A DNA stretch of 64,000 nt from Polynucleobacter hallstattensis (GTDB lineage: Bacteria > Pseudomonadota > Gammaproteobacteria > Burkholderiales > Burkholderiaceae), in assembly GCF_018881835.1 (NCBI RefSeq), contig NZ_JACVPO010000002.1, positions 248,001 through 312,000 of the forward strand, in the 5' to 3' direction. Position numbers and translations under genes: made by a program. This document shows, in pieces, positions 26,765-36,938 of the stretch. Each line of letters begins with the position of its first letter. Positions within the stretch are counted from its first letter, which is position 1. The notes below the pieces were generated by a model. It was not told the DNA's origin. It ran no database searches and saw only the letters and a list, made by a program, of their open reading frames with translations.

Positions 26765-28546
26765 CTATTTTTTCTTTATTGGCGGTAAATCAGTGCAGTG
26801 ACCAAGAGCAGCCTCTGCAGCTAAGCCAACAGATTCTCCCAGGGTTGGATGCGGATGAATCGTTTTGCCAATATCTACAGCATCAGCACCCATCTCTATA
26901 GCAAGGCAGACTTCGCCAATTAAATCGCCGGCATGCGTACCAACAATACCTCCACCAATGATGCGCTTACTGGTAGCATCAAAAATAAGCTTTGTGAAAC
27001 CCTCATCACGTCCGTTAGCAATTGCCCTGCCGCTGGCTGCCCATGGAAATAAACCTTTTTCATAAGCGATTCCTTGAGCTTTGCACTGCTCTTCGGTCAA
27101 ACCAGCCCAAGCTACCTCTGGGTCAGTGTATGCAACAGATGGAATTTGCTTAGCATCAAAGTAGGATTTTTCACCCGCAGCGACTTCAGCAGCAACGTGG
27201 CCTTCATGCACTGCTTTGTGCGCAAGCATGGGTTGGCCAACGATATCGCCAATAGCAAAGATGTTGTGCACGTTGGTGCGCATTTGATTATCGACTGGAA
27301 CAAAGCCGCGCTCATCTACAACAACACCTGCAGTCGATGCATTAATCTTCTTGCCATTCGGCGTACGTCCAACTGCAACTAATACTAAGTCGTAAGTCTG
27401 CGGCTCTGAGGGAGCGCCCTCACCTTCAAAGCTAACCTGAATACCGTCAGCCTTGACTTCAGCTTTAGATGCTCGAGTCTTGAGCATAATGTTTTCAAAA
27501 CGGCCGGCATTAAATTTCTCCCAGACCTTTTCTAAATCACGATCTGCACCTGCCATAAGGCCGTCCATCATTTCAGCAATATCAATACGGGAGCCAAGAG
27601 TGCTGTAAACAGTAGCCATCTCCAAACCAATAATGCCACCACCGATGACCAACATACGTTTTGGAATACTCTTGAGCAATAAGGCGCCAGTGCTATCTAC
27701 GATACGAGGATCTTCTGGTAAGAATGGTAGTTTTACTGGTTGACTTCCCGCCGCAATGATCGCCTTCTGAAAGCGAACCACTTCTTTTTGCCCTGTTAAG
27801 TCTTGGCCATCACCCTTGGTTAACTCGACTTCAACGTGATTTGCATCTAGGAATCGACCCAATCCACGTACCACGGTAACTTTGCGCGCCTTTGCCATGC
27901 CAGCCAATCCGCCCGTTAACTTAGCAATGACTGAATTTTTGTAGCCACGTAATTGATCAATTTCAATCTTGGGGGCGCCATAGCTAATGCCATGCTTGGA
28001 CATCGTTTTCACTTCATCCATGACTGCAGTCGTGTGAAGCAAGGCTTTCGAAGGAATACAGCCTACGTTTAAGCAAACACCACCTAAAGTTGAATAGCGC
28101 TCTATCAAGATAGTACTCATACCCAAATCGGCACTTCGGAATGCGGCACTGTAACCGCCTGGGCCAGCGCCAAGTACAAGTACTTCACACTCATGATCTA
28201 CTTTGCCGCTGTATTGACCAGCAATAGGATCGCTCATTACAGGTGCGGCTACTGGAGGAGGCGTTGGAGTAGATGCTGCTGCAGCCATAACTTGAGGTGC
28301 AGTTGCTGTACCTACTTCAATCTCAGCTACGGCACTACCTTTACTGACTTTGTCACCAGCTTTGACGGAAATACTCAGAATAGTTCCAGCAGCATCGGCT
28401 GGAATTTCCATCGTTGCTTTATCAGACTCTAGAACCAGTAGTGGTTGCTCTTTTTGAATCACATCACCCACTTTGATGAGCACTTCAATCACTGGCACAT
28501 CTGAATAATCACCAATATCGGGTACGAGAATAATTTGCTTAGTCAT
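26765..28546 (-). CDS. lpdA: Dihydrolipoamide dehydrogenase (E3) with N-terminal lipoyl domain
   Basis: A 593-residue FAD flavoenzyme that reoxidises lipoyl groups of pyruvate dehydrogenase with NAD+. Residues 1-80 form a lipoyl domain with the modified lysine in LESDKATMEIPA. After an Ala/Pro linker come the FAD-binding GAGPGGYSAAFRSADLG, the redox disulfide CLNVGC, the NAD-binding GGGIIGLEMATVYSTLG, and the catalytic His-Glu region HPHPTLGES. The extra lipoyl domain is usual in PDH-linked E3 of betaproteobacteria. It is the last gene of aceE-aceF-lpdA, 9 bases after aceF. Confidence 0.96.
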   Translation of the reverse strand: MTKQIILVPDIGDYSDVPVIEVLIKVGDVIQKEQPLLVLESDKATMEIPADAAGTILSISVKAGDKVSKGSAVAEIEVGTATAPQVMAAAASTPTPPPVAAPVMSDPIAGQYSGKVDHECEVLVLGAGPGGYSAAFRSADLGMSTILIERYSTLGGVCLNVGCIPSKALLHTTAVMDEVKTMSKHGISYGAPKIEIDQLRGYKNSVIAKLTGGLAGMAKARKVTVVRGLGRFLDANHVEVELTKGDGQDLTGQKEVVRFQKAIIAAGSQPVKLPFLPEDPRIVDSTGALLLKSIPKRMLVIGGGIIGLEMATVYSTLGSRIDIAEMMDGLMAGADRDLEKVWEKFNAGRFENIMLKTRASKAEVKADGIQVSFEGEGAPSEPQTYDLVLVAVGRTPNGKKINASTAGVVVDERGFVPVDNQMRTNVHNIFAIGDIVGQPMLAHKAVHEGHVAAEVAAGEKSYFDAKQIPSVAYTDPEVAWAGLTEEQCKAQGIAYEKGLFPWAASGRAIANGRDEGFTKLIFDATSKRIIGGGIVGTHAGDLIGEVCLAIEMGADAVDIGKTIHPHPTLGESVGLAAEAALGHCTDLPPIKKK

Positions 28547-28555
28547 ATTCTCTCC

Positions 28556-29869
28556 TTACAATGCTGCGCGACGGAAGTCAGACACCAGCTGGGCGATATA
28601 GACATTAAAACGAGTAGCCAAAGCACCATCAATCACTCGATGGTCGGCGCTTAATGACAATGGACAAATTAAGCGTGGCACAAATTGCTTACCATCCCAA
28701 ACTGGCTTCATAGCAGCCTTGCTTACACCCAAAATTGCCACCTCAGGCGCATTCACGATCGGTGAGAAATAAGTGCCGCCGATACCTCCCAAGGAGGAGA
28801 TAGTGAAACTAGCGCCTTGCATTTGATCTGGCTTTAGTTTGCCATCACGCGCAAGTGCAGCTAACTCGGAGGTTTCGCGAGCAAGCTCAAAGATACCTTT
28901 TTTATCTGCATCACGAATCACTGGCACCACTAATCCGTTTGGCGTATCGGCAGCAAATGCAATATTGAAGTACTTCTTCAATACCAAGTCATCGCCATCG
29001 ATAGAGCTATTGAACTCGGGATACTTTTTAAGAGCAGCCACAGCAGCCTTCATCAAGAAAGCCAGCATCGTGATTTTGAGACCCTGCTTTTCATTCTCTT
29101 TATTGGTCAGCACTCTAAATGCTTCGAGATCAGTAATATCCGCATCTTCGTGATAAGTCACAGCAGGAATCATGACCCAGTTACGACCGAGGTTCGCGGC
29201 GGTTAACTTCTTAATACGATTTAATGGCTGACGCTCCGTATCACCAAATTTAGAGAAATCCACTTTTGGCCAAGGAATGAGATTCAGGCCGCCTAAGCTT
29301 CCACCAGATGCAGTCGATGCGCTGCCAGCACCACCACTCATTGCCGCCTTAACAAAAGCCTGTACGTCTTCTTGGGTAATTCTACCCTTGGGTCCAGAGC
29401 CTTTGACTTGGTGGACCGTCACACCGAGTTCACGAGCAAATTTGCGGACTGAAGGACTTGCATGACTGGCTGTTGGATCTACTTCAACCGGAGTATTGAT
29501 AACAGGAGGTGGTGCTGGTGCACGCACAATTGGTGGCTCTACTTTGGGCGCTGGTGCAGTAGCAGGTTCGGCTTTTACCACTACTGGAGCTGGAGCAGTT
29601 TGTGCAACAGCTGGAACTGTATCTGCACCACTCTCTTCAAGCACAAGCACAATGGCGCCCTCTGAAATAGAGTCACCTACTTTAACCTTGACCTCTTTCA
29701 CAAGACCGGAGTGTGATGAGGGAACATCCATTGTTGCTTTATCTGACTCCAGAACGACAATAGACTGCTCTTTCTCAACACGATCACCGGCTTTTACTAA
29801 TACCTCGATCACGGGCACATCTTTGTAATCCCCAATATCTGGGACTTTAATATCAATTAGTTGGCTCAT
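28556..29869 (-). CDS. aceF: Pyruvate dehydrogenase E2, dihydrolipoyllysine acetyltransferase
   Basis: A 437-residue E2 core protein with one lipoyl domain (LESDKATMDVPSS, residues 1-75), an Ala/Pro linker, a peripheral-subunit-binding domain (ASPSVRKFARELGV, GPKGRITQEDV) and the acetyltransferase domain ending in SADHRVIDGALATRF (DHRxxxG catalytic motif). It moves acetyl groups from E1 to CoA. E. coli E2 has three lipoyl domains, so this is the shorter form found in Burkholderiales. It lies 15 bases after aceE. Confidence 0.96.
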   Translation of the reverse strand: MSQLIDIKVPDIGDYKDVPVIEVLVKAGDRVEKEQSIVVLESDKATMDVPSSHSGLVKEVKVKVGDSISEGAIVLVLEESGADTVPAVAQTAPAPVVVKAEPATAPAPKVEPPIVRAPAPPPVINTPVEVDPTASHASPSVRKFARELGVTVHQVKGSGPKGRITQEDVQAFVKAAMSGGAGSASTASGGSLGGLNLIPWPKVDFSKFGDTERQPLNRIKKLTAANLGRNWVMIPAVTYHEDADITDLEAFRVLTNKENEKQGLKITMLAFLMKAAVAALKKYPEFNSSIDGDDLVLKKYFNIAFAADTPNGLVVPVIRDADKKGIFELARETSELAALARDGKLKPDQMQGASFTISSLGGIGGTYFSPIVNAPEVAILGVSKAAMKPVWDGKQFVPRLICPLSLSADHRVIDGALATRFNVYIAQLVSDFRRAAL

Positions 29870-29884
29870 AGTATCTATCTCTTA

Positions 29885-32581
29885 TCAAGCCGTCATTGGG
29901 TTTGGCTTAGTGGTATCAATGGCGTACTTCTTAATCGCTTCGGCAAGCATTTGGCGATCTAACTGGCCAGCATCTACCAAAGAGCGCAAGGCTGTGAGAA
30001 CGACCCAGCGACGGTCTACCTCAAAGAAATCACGTAATTTTTCACGAGTATCGGAACGTCCAAAACCGTCTGTTCCCAATACCTCGAAGCGACGACCTAG
30101 ATGTTGAATAGCTGGACGAATTTGCTCAGCAAACAAACGTACATAGTCAGTCGCAGCGATGATTGGACCTGCGGTATTTTTGAGGCACTGCTCTACATGA
30201 GATAAAGCAGGTGCGGCAGTTGGATTGAGAAGATTATTACGATGAACCGTATTCCAATTACGACCTAGCTCTGTAAAGCTTGGGCAGCCCCACAAATCAG
30301 AAGCGACGCCCCAATCTTTTTGCAAGATTTCAGCGGCCTCAATCACTTCACGGAAAATGGTTCCTGAACCTAAGAGTTGTACGCGCAATTTCGCATTGGC
30401 ATCGCCAACTGACTTGAGTTTATACATACCCTTAATAATGTCTTGCTCTGCACCCTTTGGCATGGCTGGATGAGCGTAGTTCTCATTCATCAAAGTGATG
30501 TAGTAGTACACATCTTCTTGTTCAGCCAGCATGCGGCGCATACCATCTTGAATGACTACAGCTACCTCAAACGAAAATGAAGGGTCGTAACTAATGCAGT
30601 TTGGAATTGAAGCGCTCCATACTTGACTGTGTCCATCTTCGTGCTGAAGACCTTCACCATTCAATGTAGTTCTACCGGCAGTGCCGCCCAATAAGAATCC
30701 ACGACTACGCATATCACCCGCAGCCCAACAGAGGTCACCAATACGCTGGAAACCGAACATGGAGTAGAAGATGTAAAAAGGCAACATCGGTACGCCATGG
30801 GTTGAGTATGAAGTGGCAGCGGCAATCCAGTCGCACATACCACCTGCTTCATTAATACCTTCCTGCAAAATCTGACCAGTCTTATCCTCTTTATAGAACA
30901 TCAATTGATCATGATCTTCTGGAGTGTAGAGCTGGCCTAACTGATTCCAAATACCTAATTGACGGAACATACCTTCCATACCAAAGGTACGCGACTCATC
31001 CGGAACAATCGGAACAACTCGCTTACCCAAAACCTTGTCGCGCACAATCGTATTTAATATGCGAACAAAAGCCATCGTTGTGGAAATCTCACGGCCATCG
31101 GTAGTTGCCTCTAGCAATGGCGCGAATACCTCAAGCGCAGGAACCGGTAGGCTCTCAGCCTTCATGCGACGCTGTGGCAAGTAACCGCCCAACTCTTGAC
31201 GACGTGCTTTCATGTACTCAAGCTCTGGACTTCCTTCAGCAAATTTCACTAAAGGCATTTCATCTAGCTGCTCATCTTTTACAGGGATCTCAAAACGATC
31301 ACGAAAGCGGCGAACGTCATCCGCATTCATCTTCTTGGCTTGGTGCGCAATATTCATCGCCTCACCCGAGCTACCCATACCGTAACCTTTAATGGTATGA
31401 GCCAAAATAACGGTTGGCTGGTCCTTGTGATTTACCGCTGAATGAAAAGCTGCAAATACTTTATGGGGATCATGACCACCACGATTAAGCTGCCAAATTT
31501 CGTCATCACTCCAGTCGCTGACCAGCGCCTTTAACTCAGGTGTATTGAAGACGATTTCGCGGACATAGGCACCGCTTTTTGCTTTCATGGTCTGGTATTC
31601 GCCATCGACGATCTGACCAAGACGCTGCATCAAGATACCTTTTTTATCGCGAGCAAACAAAGCATCCCAATGACCGCCCCAAACAACCTTAATCACATTC
31701 CAGCCAGCGCCACGGAACTCACCTTCGAGCTCTTGAATAATCTTACCGTTACCGCGAACGGGTCCATCAAGTCGTTGTAAGTTGCAGTTCACTACAAAAA
31801 TCAGGTTGTCTAATTTTTCACGGCCGGCCATACCAATGGAGCCAAGTGATTCTGGTTCGTCAGTTTCACCATCACCGAGGAAGGCCCAAACTTTTCTACC
31901 TTCCGGCTTAATGAATCCACGATCCTGCATATAACGCATAAAGCGCGCTTGATAAATAGCCATGATGGGGCCAAGACCCATCGACACTGTTGGGAACTGC
32001 CAGAAATCCGGCATCAACCAAGGGTGTGGATAGCTAGAAATACCTTTACCGCCAACTTCTTGACGGAAGTTATTCAGTTGTTCATCTGACAAACGGCCAA
32101 GCATGTAGGCTCGGGCATACACGCCTGGGGCAGAATGTCCCTGAACAAATATGAGATCGCCGCCATGCTCTGGAGATGGGGCGTGCCAAAAATGGTTAAA
32201 GCCGACGTCATATAAAGTTGCCGCCGACTGGAAAGAAGAAATATGACCGCCAACGTTCGTATCTTTATTGGCACGCAGTACCATAGCCATTGCGTTCCAA
32301 CGTGTGTAGGAACGAATGCGATGCTCGACATTTTGATCACCTGGTAGGCGTACTTGCTGCTCTACAGGGATTGTGTTGATGTAGGGAGTCTCAGCATGAA
32401 AGGCTTGATTAACTCCATTGACTCGAGCATGAGAAATTTGCTGATCAATTAGATAGGCAGCACGCTCTGGACCCTCATTACGAATAACGCCATCTAGAGC
32501 TTGTAACCACTCTTGAGTTTCACCTGGATCCGCATCTTGTTTTCCTGCGCTACCCAAAATTTGTTCTGGAACCGCTGCCAT
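29885..32581 (-). CDS. aceE: Pyruvate dehydrogenase E1 component, homodimeric type
   Basis: An 898-residue thiamine-diphosphate enzyme that decarboxylates pyruvate and acetylates E2. The ThDP motif GDGETDEPES ... VVNCNLQ is intact. The N-terminal region has the AceE-type TPYINTIPVEQQ and RWNAMAMVLRANK, and the central GGHDPHKVFAAF and EDVYYYITLMNENY also fit. Length is close to the E. coli enzyme (887). It is the first gene of the PDH operon, with GGAGG before the ATG and a sigma-70 promoter upstream. Confidence 0.97.
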   Translation of the reverse strand: MAAVPEQILGSAGKQDADPGETQEWLQALDGVIRNEGPERAAYLIDQQISHARVNGVNQAFHAETPYINTIPVEQQVRLPGDQNVEHRIRSYTRWNAMAMVLRANKDTNVGGHISSFQSAATLYDVGFNHFWHAPSPEHGGDLIFVQGHSAPGVYARAYMLGRLSDEQLNNFRQEVGGKGISSYPHPWLMPDFWQFPTVSMGLGPIMAIYQARFMRYMQDRGFIKPEGRKVWAFLGDGETDEPESLGSIGMAGREKLDNLIFVVNCNLQRLDGPVRGNGKIIQELEGEFRGAGWNVIKVVWGGHWDALFARDKKGILMQRLGQIVDGEYQTMKAKSGAYVREIVFNTPELKALVSDWSDDEIWQLNRGGHDPHKVFAAFHSAVNHKDQPTVILAHTIKGYGMGSSGEAMNIAHQAKKMNADDVRRFRDRFEIPVKDEQLDEMPLVKFAEGSPELEYMKARRQELGGYLPQRRMKAESLPVPALEVFAPLLEATTDGREISTTMAFVRILNTIVRDKVLGKRVVPIVPDESRTFGMEGMFRQLGIWNQLGQLYTPEDHDQLMFYKEDKTGQILQEGINEAGGMCDWIAAATSYSTHGVPMLPFYIFYSMFGFQRIGDLCWAAGDMRSRGFLLGGTAGRTTLNGEGLQHEDGHSQVWSASIPNCISYDPSFSFEVAVVIQDGMRRMLAEQEDVYYYITLMNENYAHPAMPKGAEQDIIKGMYKLKSVGDANAKLRVQLLGSGTIFREVIEAAEILQKDWGVASDLWGCPSFTELGRNWNTVHRNNLLNPTAAPALSHVEQCLKNTAGPIIAATDYVRLFAEQIRPAIQHLGRRFEVLGTDGFGRSDTREKLRDFFEVDRRWVVLTALRSLVDAGQLDRQMLAEAIKKYAIDTTKPNPMTA

Positions 32582-32632
32582 AAACTGCCTCCATTAATTA
32601 CATCGAATTTATTGATTCACTCTATAGCCAAT

Positions 32633-32661
32633 ATTCTAGGAAGGTCTATGGGTGTAAACAA
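32633..32661 (-). promoter_or_regulatory. Candidate sigma-70 promoter of aceE
   Basis: On the minus strand TTGTTT (32661-32656), a 17-base spacer, then TAGAAT (32638-32633). The predicted start is near 32626, giving a leader of about 45 bases before the aceE ATG. Confidence 0.5.
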
Positions 32662-32669
32662 GCAATTTT

Positions 32670-32700
32670 CCACATAATGATAGTATTTCTCACTATGTGG
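32670..32700. promoter_or_regulatory. Inverted repeat in the aceE / histidine kinase divergent region
   Basis: CCACATAATG (32670-32679) and CACTATGTGG (32691-32700) are inverted copies matching at 9 of 10 positions. The outer seven bases are perfect and the arm centres are 21 bases apart, two helical turns. It lies about 9 bases upstream of the aceE -35, and between both genes, so a dimeric regulator could control either. It does not resemble the E. coli PdhR site. Confidence 0.4.
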
Positions 32701-32784
32701 TATTTTGTTGCATCGCAATCAGCCTGCTGCCATGATCTGAATAATCGGAAAATCACTAGCAGTAGGGCAAAATATGCTGATTAC

Positions 32785-35319
32785 ATGAAAAAAATTGCAT
32801 TTACTTTTTGGCAACTCAGGCCCGTAAAGTGGCTCCGGCGAATACGGGGATTCAAGCTTGTCTACACGCCGCTTATAGCCATTGTTCTATTTACCGTAGT
32901 GATGGGCATCATTATGGGTACCCTACAACTACAAGAAAAAAGCCAGCAAGAAGCCGCACTATTTAGAGATCTCTCGTTTGCAAAGCAACGCATCCAATTG
33001 CGTTTTACAAACAATACCGATGTTCTTCAGTCTCTTGGGCGTGACTATGTGAGTGGTGGCGAATCCTTTAAGTCAAAAGAAAACTTCATAATTCAGGCTG
33101 AAAATTTATTACAAAGCAATCATGAGATAGCACAAATTGTTTGGATTGATAAAGCCGGTCAACGACAGTGGAGAATTCCACTAGATGACTTGAGAACAGA
33201 GTGGTTCAATAAAAATGCAAACGCTGAGACCATTAATCAAGGCTTAAGAAAAACTCTTGAGCTCAGCACATCAACAAGTAGGCCCGCTTTTAGTCAGTTC
33301 ATGACACTTGAAGTTCCTAACGATGAAGTAATCTCAAAAGAAATTCGAAACGTATTTTGGCAAACAGTTCCCCAGATTTCTGGTAATGAAATTAATGGCA
33401 TGGTGGCTGTTCTGTACAACACGCAAGGTTTACTTGAAATGATTCCTGGCGAGCTCAAGGGCCAGTATCGCTTTACATTAATTACAGACGATGACAGAGT
33501 CCTAGCGATCTCATCGGACAAAAATACACCTAGACGCGCTTTTAGCAATCAAACTAGTCTTGATATCGGTGTACTCAGTCCAAATCTCAGCTTACGTATT
33601 GACACTTACCCACCAGCCACGAATCTGACCTTTAGGATGTTAATTGGCGTTGTACTTGGCTTAAGCGCATTTGTGATCTGGAGCTTATGGTCCGTTCTTA
33701 GGCAGATGCAAGTCAGGCAAGAGGCTGAAGCAAATCTTCGGGCAGAAACGAATTTCCGTAGTGCGATGGAAAACTCTACTCCAGTGGGAATCCGTGCCCA
33801 CGACATGAATAGAGTGATCACTTATGTGAATCCAGCATTTTGTGAGATGACTGGGTGGTCTGCCGAAGAGCTTATCGGAATGAGCCCCCCTTTTGCCTTC
33901 TGGCCTGAAGGTCAGAAAAATGAGCTGACTGACAAAATGGATAAGGCTCTCAAAATAGCCTTAAGCCAACAAAGGAAAATTGGTATAGAGGGCTCAATTC
34001 TCCACAGGGATGGGTCAGTTATTCAGACGCGTACATTTATTGCACCCCTGGTAAATGAAAAAGGTCAGCAAACTGGCTGGGTAACTTCATTAATTGATAT
34101 CTCGGAACCTAAGAAAATTCGAGAAGAATTGGCAGCCTCACAAGAGCGATTTGTTGCCGTATTGGAAGGGCTTGATGCAGCAGTTTCAGTAGTATCAAAT
34201 GAGAATGGTGAACTATTATTTACAAATCGCTTCTATCGCGAGCGCTTTGGTAATACTGCCAAGGGTCACTTTGAATTAACTGGTAGCGATATCAACGACA
34301 ATGTCATGCAAAGTCTGCCTGAAGACTCTGGCGATAGGATGGCTGAAAGTATTTCCTCCCTATCACCGTACCAAGAAACTGAATCAGAAGAAATTCAATT
34401 GCTAGATGAGGCGTCGGGAATCTCAAAATGGTATGAAGTTCGCAGACGTTTTGTCCCGTGGGTTGATGGTCACTTGGCACAATTATTAATTGCCACGGAT
34501 ATTACACTTCGCGTTGAAGCGGATGACTTAGCTCGACAACAAGAAGAGCGGATGCAATTTACTAGCCGCTTAACAACGATGGGCGAAATGGCCTCTTCCT
34601 TAGCCCATGAATTAAATCAACCGCTTGCTGCAATTTCAAACTATTGCATGGGGGTGGCAAAACGCTTACAAGGTCATCTTGACCCAGCTTTACAAAAAGA
34701 TATTCTTCCAGCACTAGAGAAAGCGTCTGATCAGGCTCATCGAGCAGGTACGATCATTCAGCGCATTAAAGGCTTTGTAAAACGCAGTGAACCACAGAGA
34801 AAGTCTTGCGACATTACTGGAATTATTCATGATGCCGTTGGATTGGTCGAAATTGAAGCCCATCGCCATCGCTTAAGCATTAACACTGAAATTGCTGAAA
34901 ATCTTCCTGCGGTCGACCTAGATCCAGTCTTAATTCTGCAGGTCTTAGTCAATCTCCTGAAAAACTCACTAGATAGTGTGAGAGAGGTTTACCCCCTCTC
35001 CTCGCGCTGGTCGGCTCCCCCTGTGCGGATTTCAGCTGACTTAGACACCAGCACCTTCCCCGCCATGTTGCGTATTCAGGTAATGGATACAGGTTCTGGA
35101 ATCGCCGAATCAGTGATAGAACGCATGTTTGAGCCCTTCTTCAGTACCAAAAGTGATGGTATGGGCATGGGTCTGAATATCTGTCGATCCGTCATTGAAT
35201 CCCATCAGGGTCGTCTTTGGGCAACAAATCTGATGGATGCCGAACATACAAAGTTGTCGGGCTGCACCTTTACAATACTATTACCTATTGAGCCTCCGGG
35301 CTCTAAGGCAAGTATTTAA
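32785..35319 (+). CDS. Membrane-bound PAS-domain sensor histidine kinase (FixL/TodS-like)
   Basis: An 844-residue sensor kinase. TM1 is near residues 26-50 (LVYTPLIAIVLFTVVMGIIM) and TM2 is around MLIGVVLGLSAFVIWSLWSVL. Between them lies a periplasmic domain of about 250 residues. PAS domains (NSTPVGIRAHDMNRVITYVN ... GMSPPFAFWPE; then EGLDAAVSVVSNENGE) precede the HisKA box MGEMASSLAHELNQPLAAIS, with phospho-His about 608. The ATPase has NLLKNSLDSV, DTGSGI and GMGMGLNICRS. The ATG at 32785 was chosen because upstream in-frame starts lie in the inverted repeat and add a non-membrane Cys-rich stretch. Its partner regulator follows directly. Confidence 0.9.
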   Translation: MKKIAFTFWQLRPVKWLRRIRGFKLVYTPLIAIVLFTVVMGIIMGTLQLQEKSQQEAALFRDLSFAKQRIQLRFTNNTDVLQSLGRDYVSGGESFKSKENFIIQAENLLQSNHEIAQIVWIDKAGQRQWRIPLDDLRTEWFNKNANAETINQGLRKTLELSTSTSRPAFSQFMTLEVPNDEVISKEIRNVFWQTVPQISGNEINGMVAVLYNTQGLLEMIPGELKGQYRFTLITDDDRVLAISSDKNTPRRAFSNQTSLDIGVLSPNLSLRIDTYPPATNLTFRMLIGVVLGLSAFVIWSLWSVLRQMQVRQEAEANLRAETNFRSAMENSTPVGIRAHDMNRVITYVNPAFCEMTGWSAEELIGMSPPFAFWPEGQKNELTDKMDKALKIALSQQRKIGIEGSILHRDGSVIQTRTFIAPLVNEKGQQTGWVTSLIDISEPKKIREELAASQERFVAVLEGLDAAVSVVSNENGELLFTNRFYRERFGNTAKGHFELTGSDINDNVMQSLPEDSGDRMAESISSLSPYQETESEEIQLLDEASGISKWYEVRRRFVPWVDGHLAQLLIATDITLRVEADDLARQQEERMQFTSRLTTMGEMASSLAHELNQPLAAISNYCMGVAKRLQGHLDPALQKDILPALEKASDQAHRAGTIIQRIKGFVKRSEPQRKSCDITGIIHDAVGLVEIEAHRHRLSINTEIAENLPAVDLDPVLILQVLVNLLKNSLDSVREVYPLSSRWSAPPVRISADLDTSTFPAMLRIQVMDTGSGIAESVIERMFEPFFSTKSDGMGMGLNICRSVIESHQGRLWATNLMDAEHTKLSGCTFTILLPIEPPGSKASI

Positions 35320-35355
35320 TTGATGTATTTTTTAGGTTTATCTGCGAGAGCTAAT

Positions 35356-36003
35356 ATGAATATCAGTGCTACTACCAAACCCAATCAAGCTGAAGTAGTT
35401 TATGTTGTAGATGACGATGAGGCAGTCCGCGACTCCCTCACCTGGCTACTCGAAAGCAATGGTTATGTTGTTCGTTGTCATGCAAGTGCTGAGCGCTTCT
35501 TGCAGTCCCTCCAAAGCACCGATAAGTCAACCATCTCCTGTGCCATTCTAGATGTCCGCATGTCCGGTATGTCGGGCCTTGAATTACAAGAGCGCCTGAT
35601 TTGTGAAAACCTACCAATGCCGGTTGCTTTCATTACTGGTCACGGTGATGTGTCGATGGCAGTTTCTACTATGAAGCGTGGTGCGGTCGACTTTATCGAA
35701 AAACCATTCAAAGAAAACGATCTCTGCGGCTTAGTAGATCGAATGCTTGGAAAAGCCCGGATTGATTACTCTCAAGCAAGTCAGCGCAAAGTAACCCAGA
35801 GCCTCTTGAGTAAACTCACTGGCCGTGAGCGCCAAGTGCTCGAGCGAATCGTAGCCGGTCGTTTGAATAAACAAATCGCAGATGACCTGAGCATCTCGAT
35901 CAAAACTGTAGAAGCTCATCGCGCGAATATCATGGAAAAGCTCAACGTCAATACCGTTGCAGATCTTCTCCGTCTTGCCCTTTCTGATCCACAACCCAAT
36001 TAA
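35356..36003 (+). CDS. FixJ-type two-component response regulator
   Basis: A 215-residue regulator. The receiver domain starts VVYVVDDDEAVRDSL, with the phospho-acceptor Asp about 66 in CAILDVRMSG, then AFITGHGD and the lysine in FIEKPF. The C-terminal LuxR/FixJ helix-turn-helix is LTGRERQVLERIVAGRLNKQIADDL and KTVEAHRANIMEKL. The ATG at 35356 has GAGAG upstream; ATG 35323 and TTG 35320 would add a poorly conserved leader. It is cotranscribed with the kinase. Its position opposite aceE suggests a link to carbon or redox control, but the targets are unknown. Confidence 0.9.
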   Translation: MNISATTKPNQAEVVYVVDDDEAVRDSLTWLLESNGYVVRCHASAERFLQSLQSTDKSTISCAILDVRMSGMSGLELQERLICENLPMPVAFITGHGDVSMAVSTMKRGAVDFIEKPFKENDLCGLVDRMLGKARIDYSQASQRKVTQSLLSKLTGRERQVLERIVAGRLNKQIADDLSISIKTVEAHRANIMEKLNVNTVADLLRLALSDPQPN

Positions 36004-36009
36004 CTTTTT

Positions 36010-36867
36010 ATGCCTGCACAGTTACTCGATGGCGTCGCCCTATCCAAAAAAATACGTACTGAAATTGCTGCACGTGGAGCAATCGTTACCGCCAAGGGTG
36101 TTAGACCTGGTTTAGCAGTCATCGTCGTTGGCGAAAATCCAGCCAGCCAAGTTTATGTCAGAAACAAAGTAAAAGCCTGTGAAGACGTTGGTTTTCACTC
36201 TGTACTGGAGCGCTATTCCGCAGAGTTAGGTGAAGAGGAATTACTTGCTCGCATTACTATTCTCAATGCTGATCCAGCTATCCACGGAATCTTAGTTCAA
36301 TTACCGTTGCCTGAGCACATTGCAGCCGAGCGCGTACTTGAAGCAATTGCACCAGCAAAAGATGTGGATGGGTTTCACGTAGCCAATGCTGGCGCCCTCA
36401 TGGTGGGCCAGCCAGAATTCAAGCCATGCACTCCTTATGGCTGCATGAAGATTCTAGAAAGCATTGAATACCCTATCCGCGGTGCACGCGCTGTGATCGT
36501 GGGCGCTTCTAATATTGTTGGCAAACCCATGGCGATGCTCTTGTTACAAGTAGGTGCAACCGTGACCATTTGTAATAGCAAGACTCGTGACTTGGCGCAT
36601 CACACTAAGGATGCCGATATTTTGGTAGTTGCCACCGGCAAGCCGAAAATGATTACCGGCGATATGGTCAAACATGGTGCTGTAGTTATTGACGTCGGCA
36701 TTAATCGCATGCCCGATGGGAAACTCTGTGGCGACGTTGATTTCGACGCCGTTCAATATGTTGCCGGTTGGATCACTCCTGTGCCAGGTGGCGTTGGCCC
36801 TATGACCATCACCATGCTTCTGATGAACACCCTAGAGGCAGCAGAAAAGGCAGCAAAGCCGTCTTAA
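36010..36867 (+). CDS. folD: Methylenetetrahydrofolate dehydrogenase / methenyltetrahydrofolate cyclohydrolase
   Basis: A 285-residue bifunctional C1-folate enzyme. Signatures are [21 protein letters not shown] near residue 38, [35 protein letters not shown], the NADP-binding [18 protein letters not shown], and [16 protein letters not shown]. It interconverts 5,10-methylene- and 10-formyl-tetrahydrofolate for purine and formyl-Met-tRNA synthesis. It follows the response regulator by 6 bases and may be in that operon. Confidence 0.97.
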   Translation: MPAQLLDGVALSKKIRTEIAARGAIVTAKGVRPGLAVIVVGENPASQVYVRNKVKACEDVGFHSVLERYSAELGEEELLARITILNADPAIHGILVQLPLPEHIAAERVLEAIAPAKDVDGFHVANAGALMVGQPEFKPCTPYGCMKILESIEYPIRGARAVIVGASNIVGKPMAMLLLQVGATVTICNSKTRDLAHHTKDADILVVATGKPKMITGDMVKHGAVVIDVGINRMPDGKLCGDVDFDAVQYVAGWITPVPGGVGPMTITMLLMNTLEAAEKAAKPS

Positions 36868-36938
36868 TAGACGTCTTCAACTGAGGCCTTTTTAGGATCT
36901 GATTGGCAAAAGTTTGTTTCGTCCATTAAGCTATAGGG

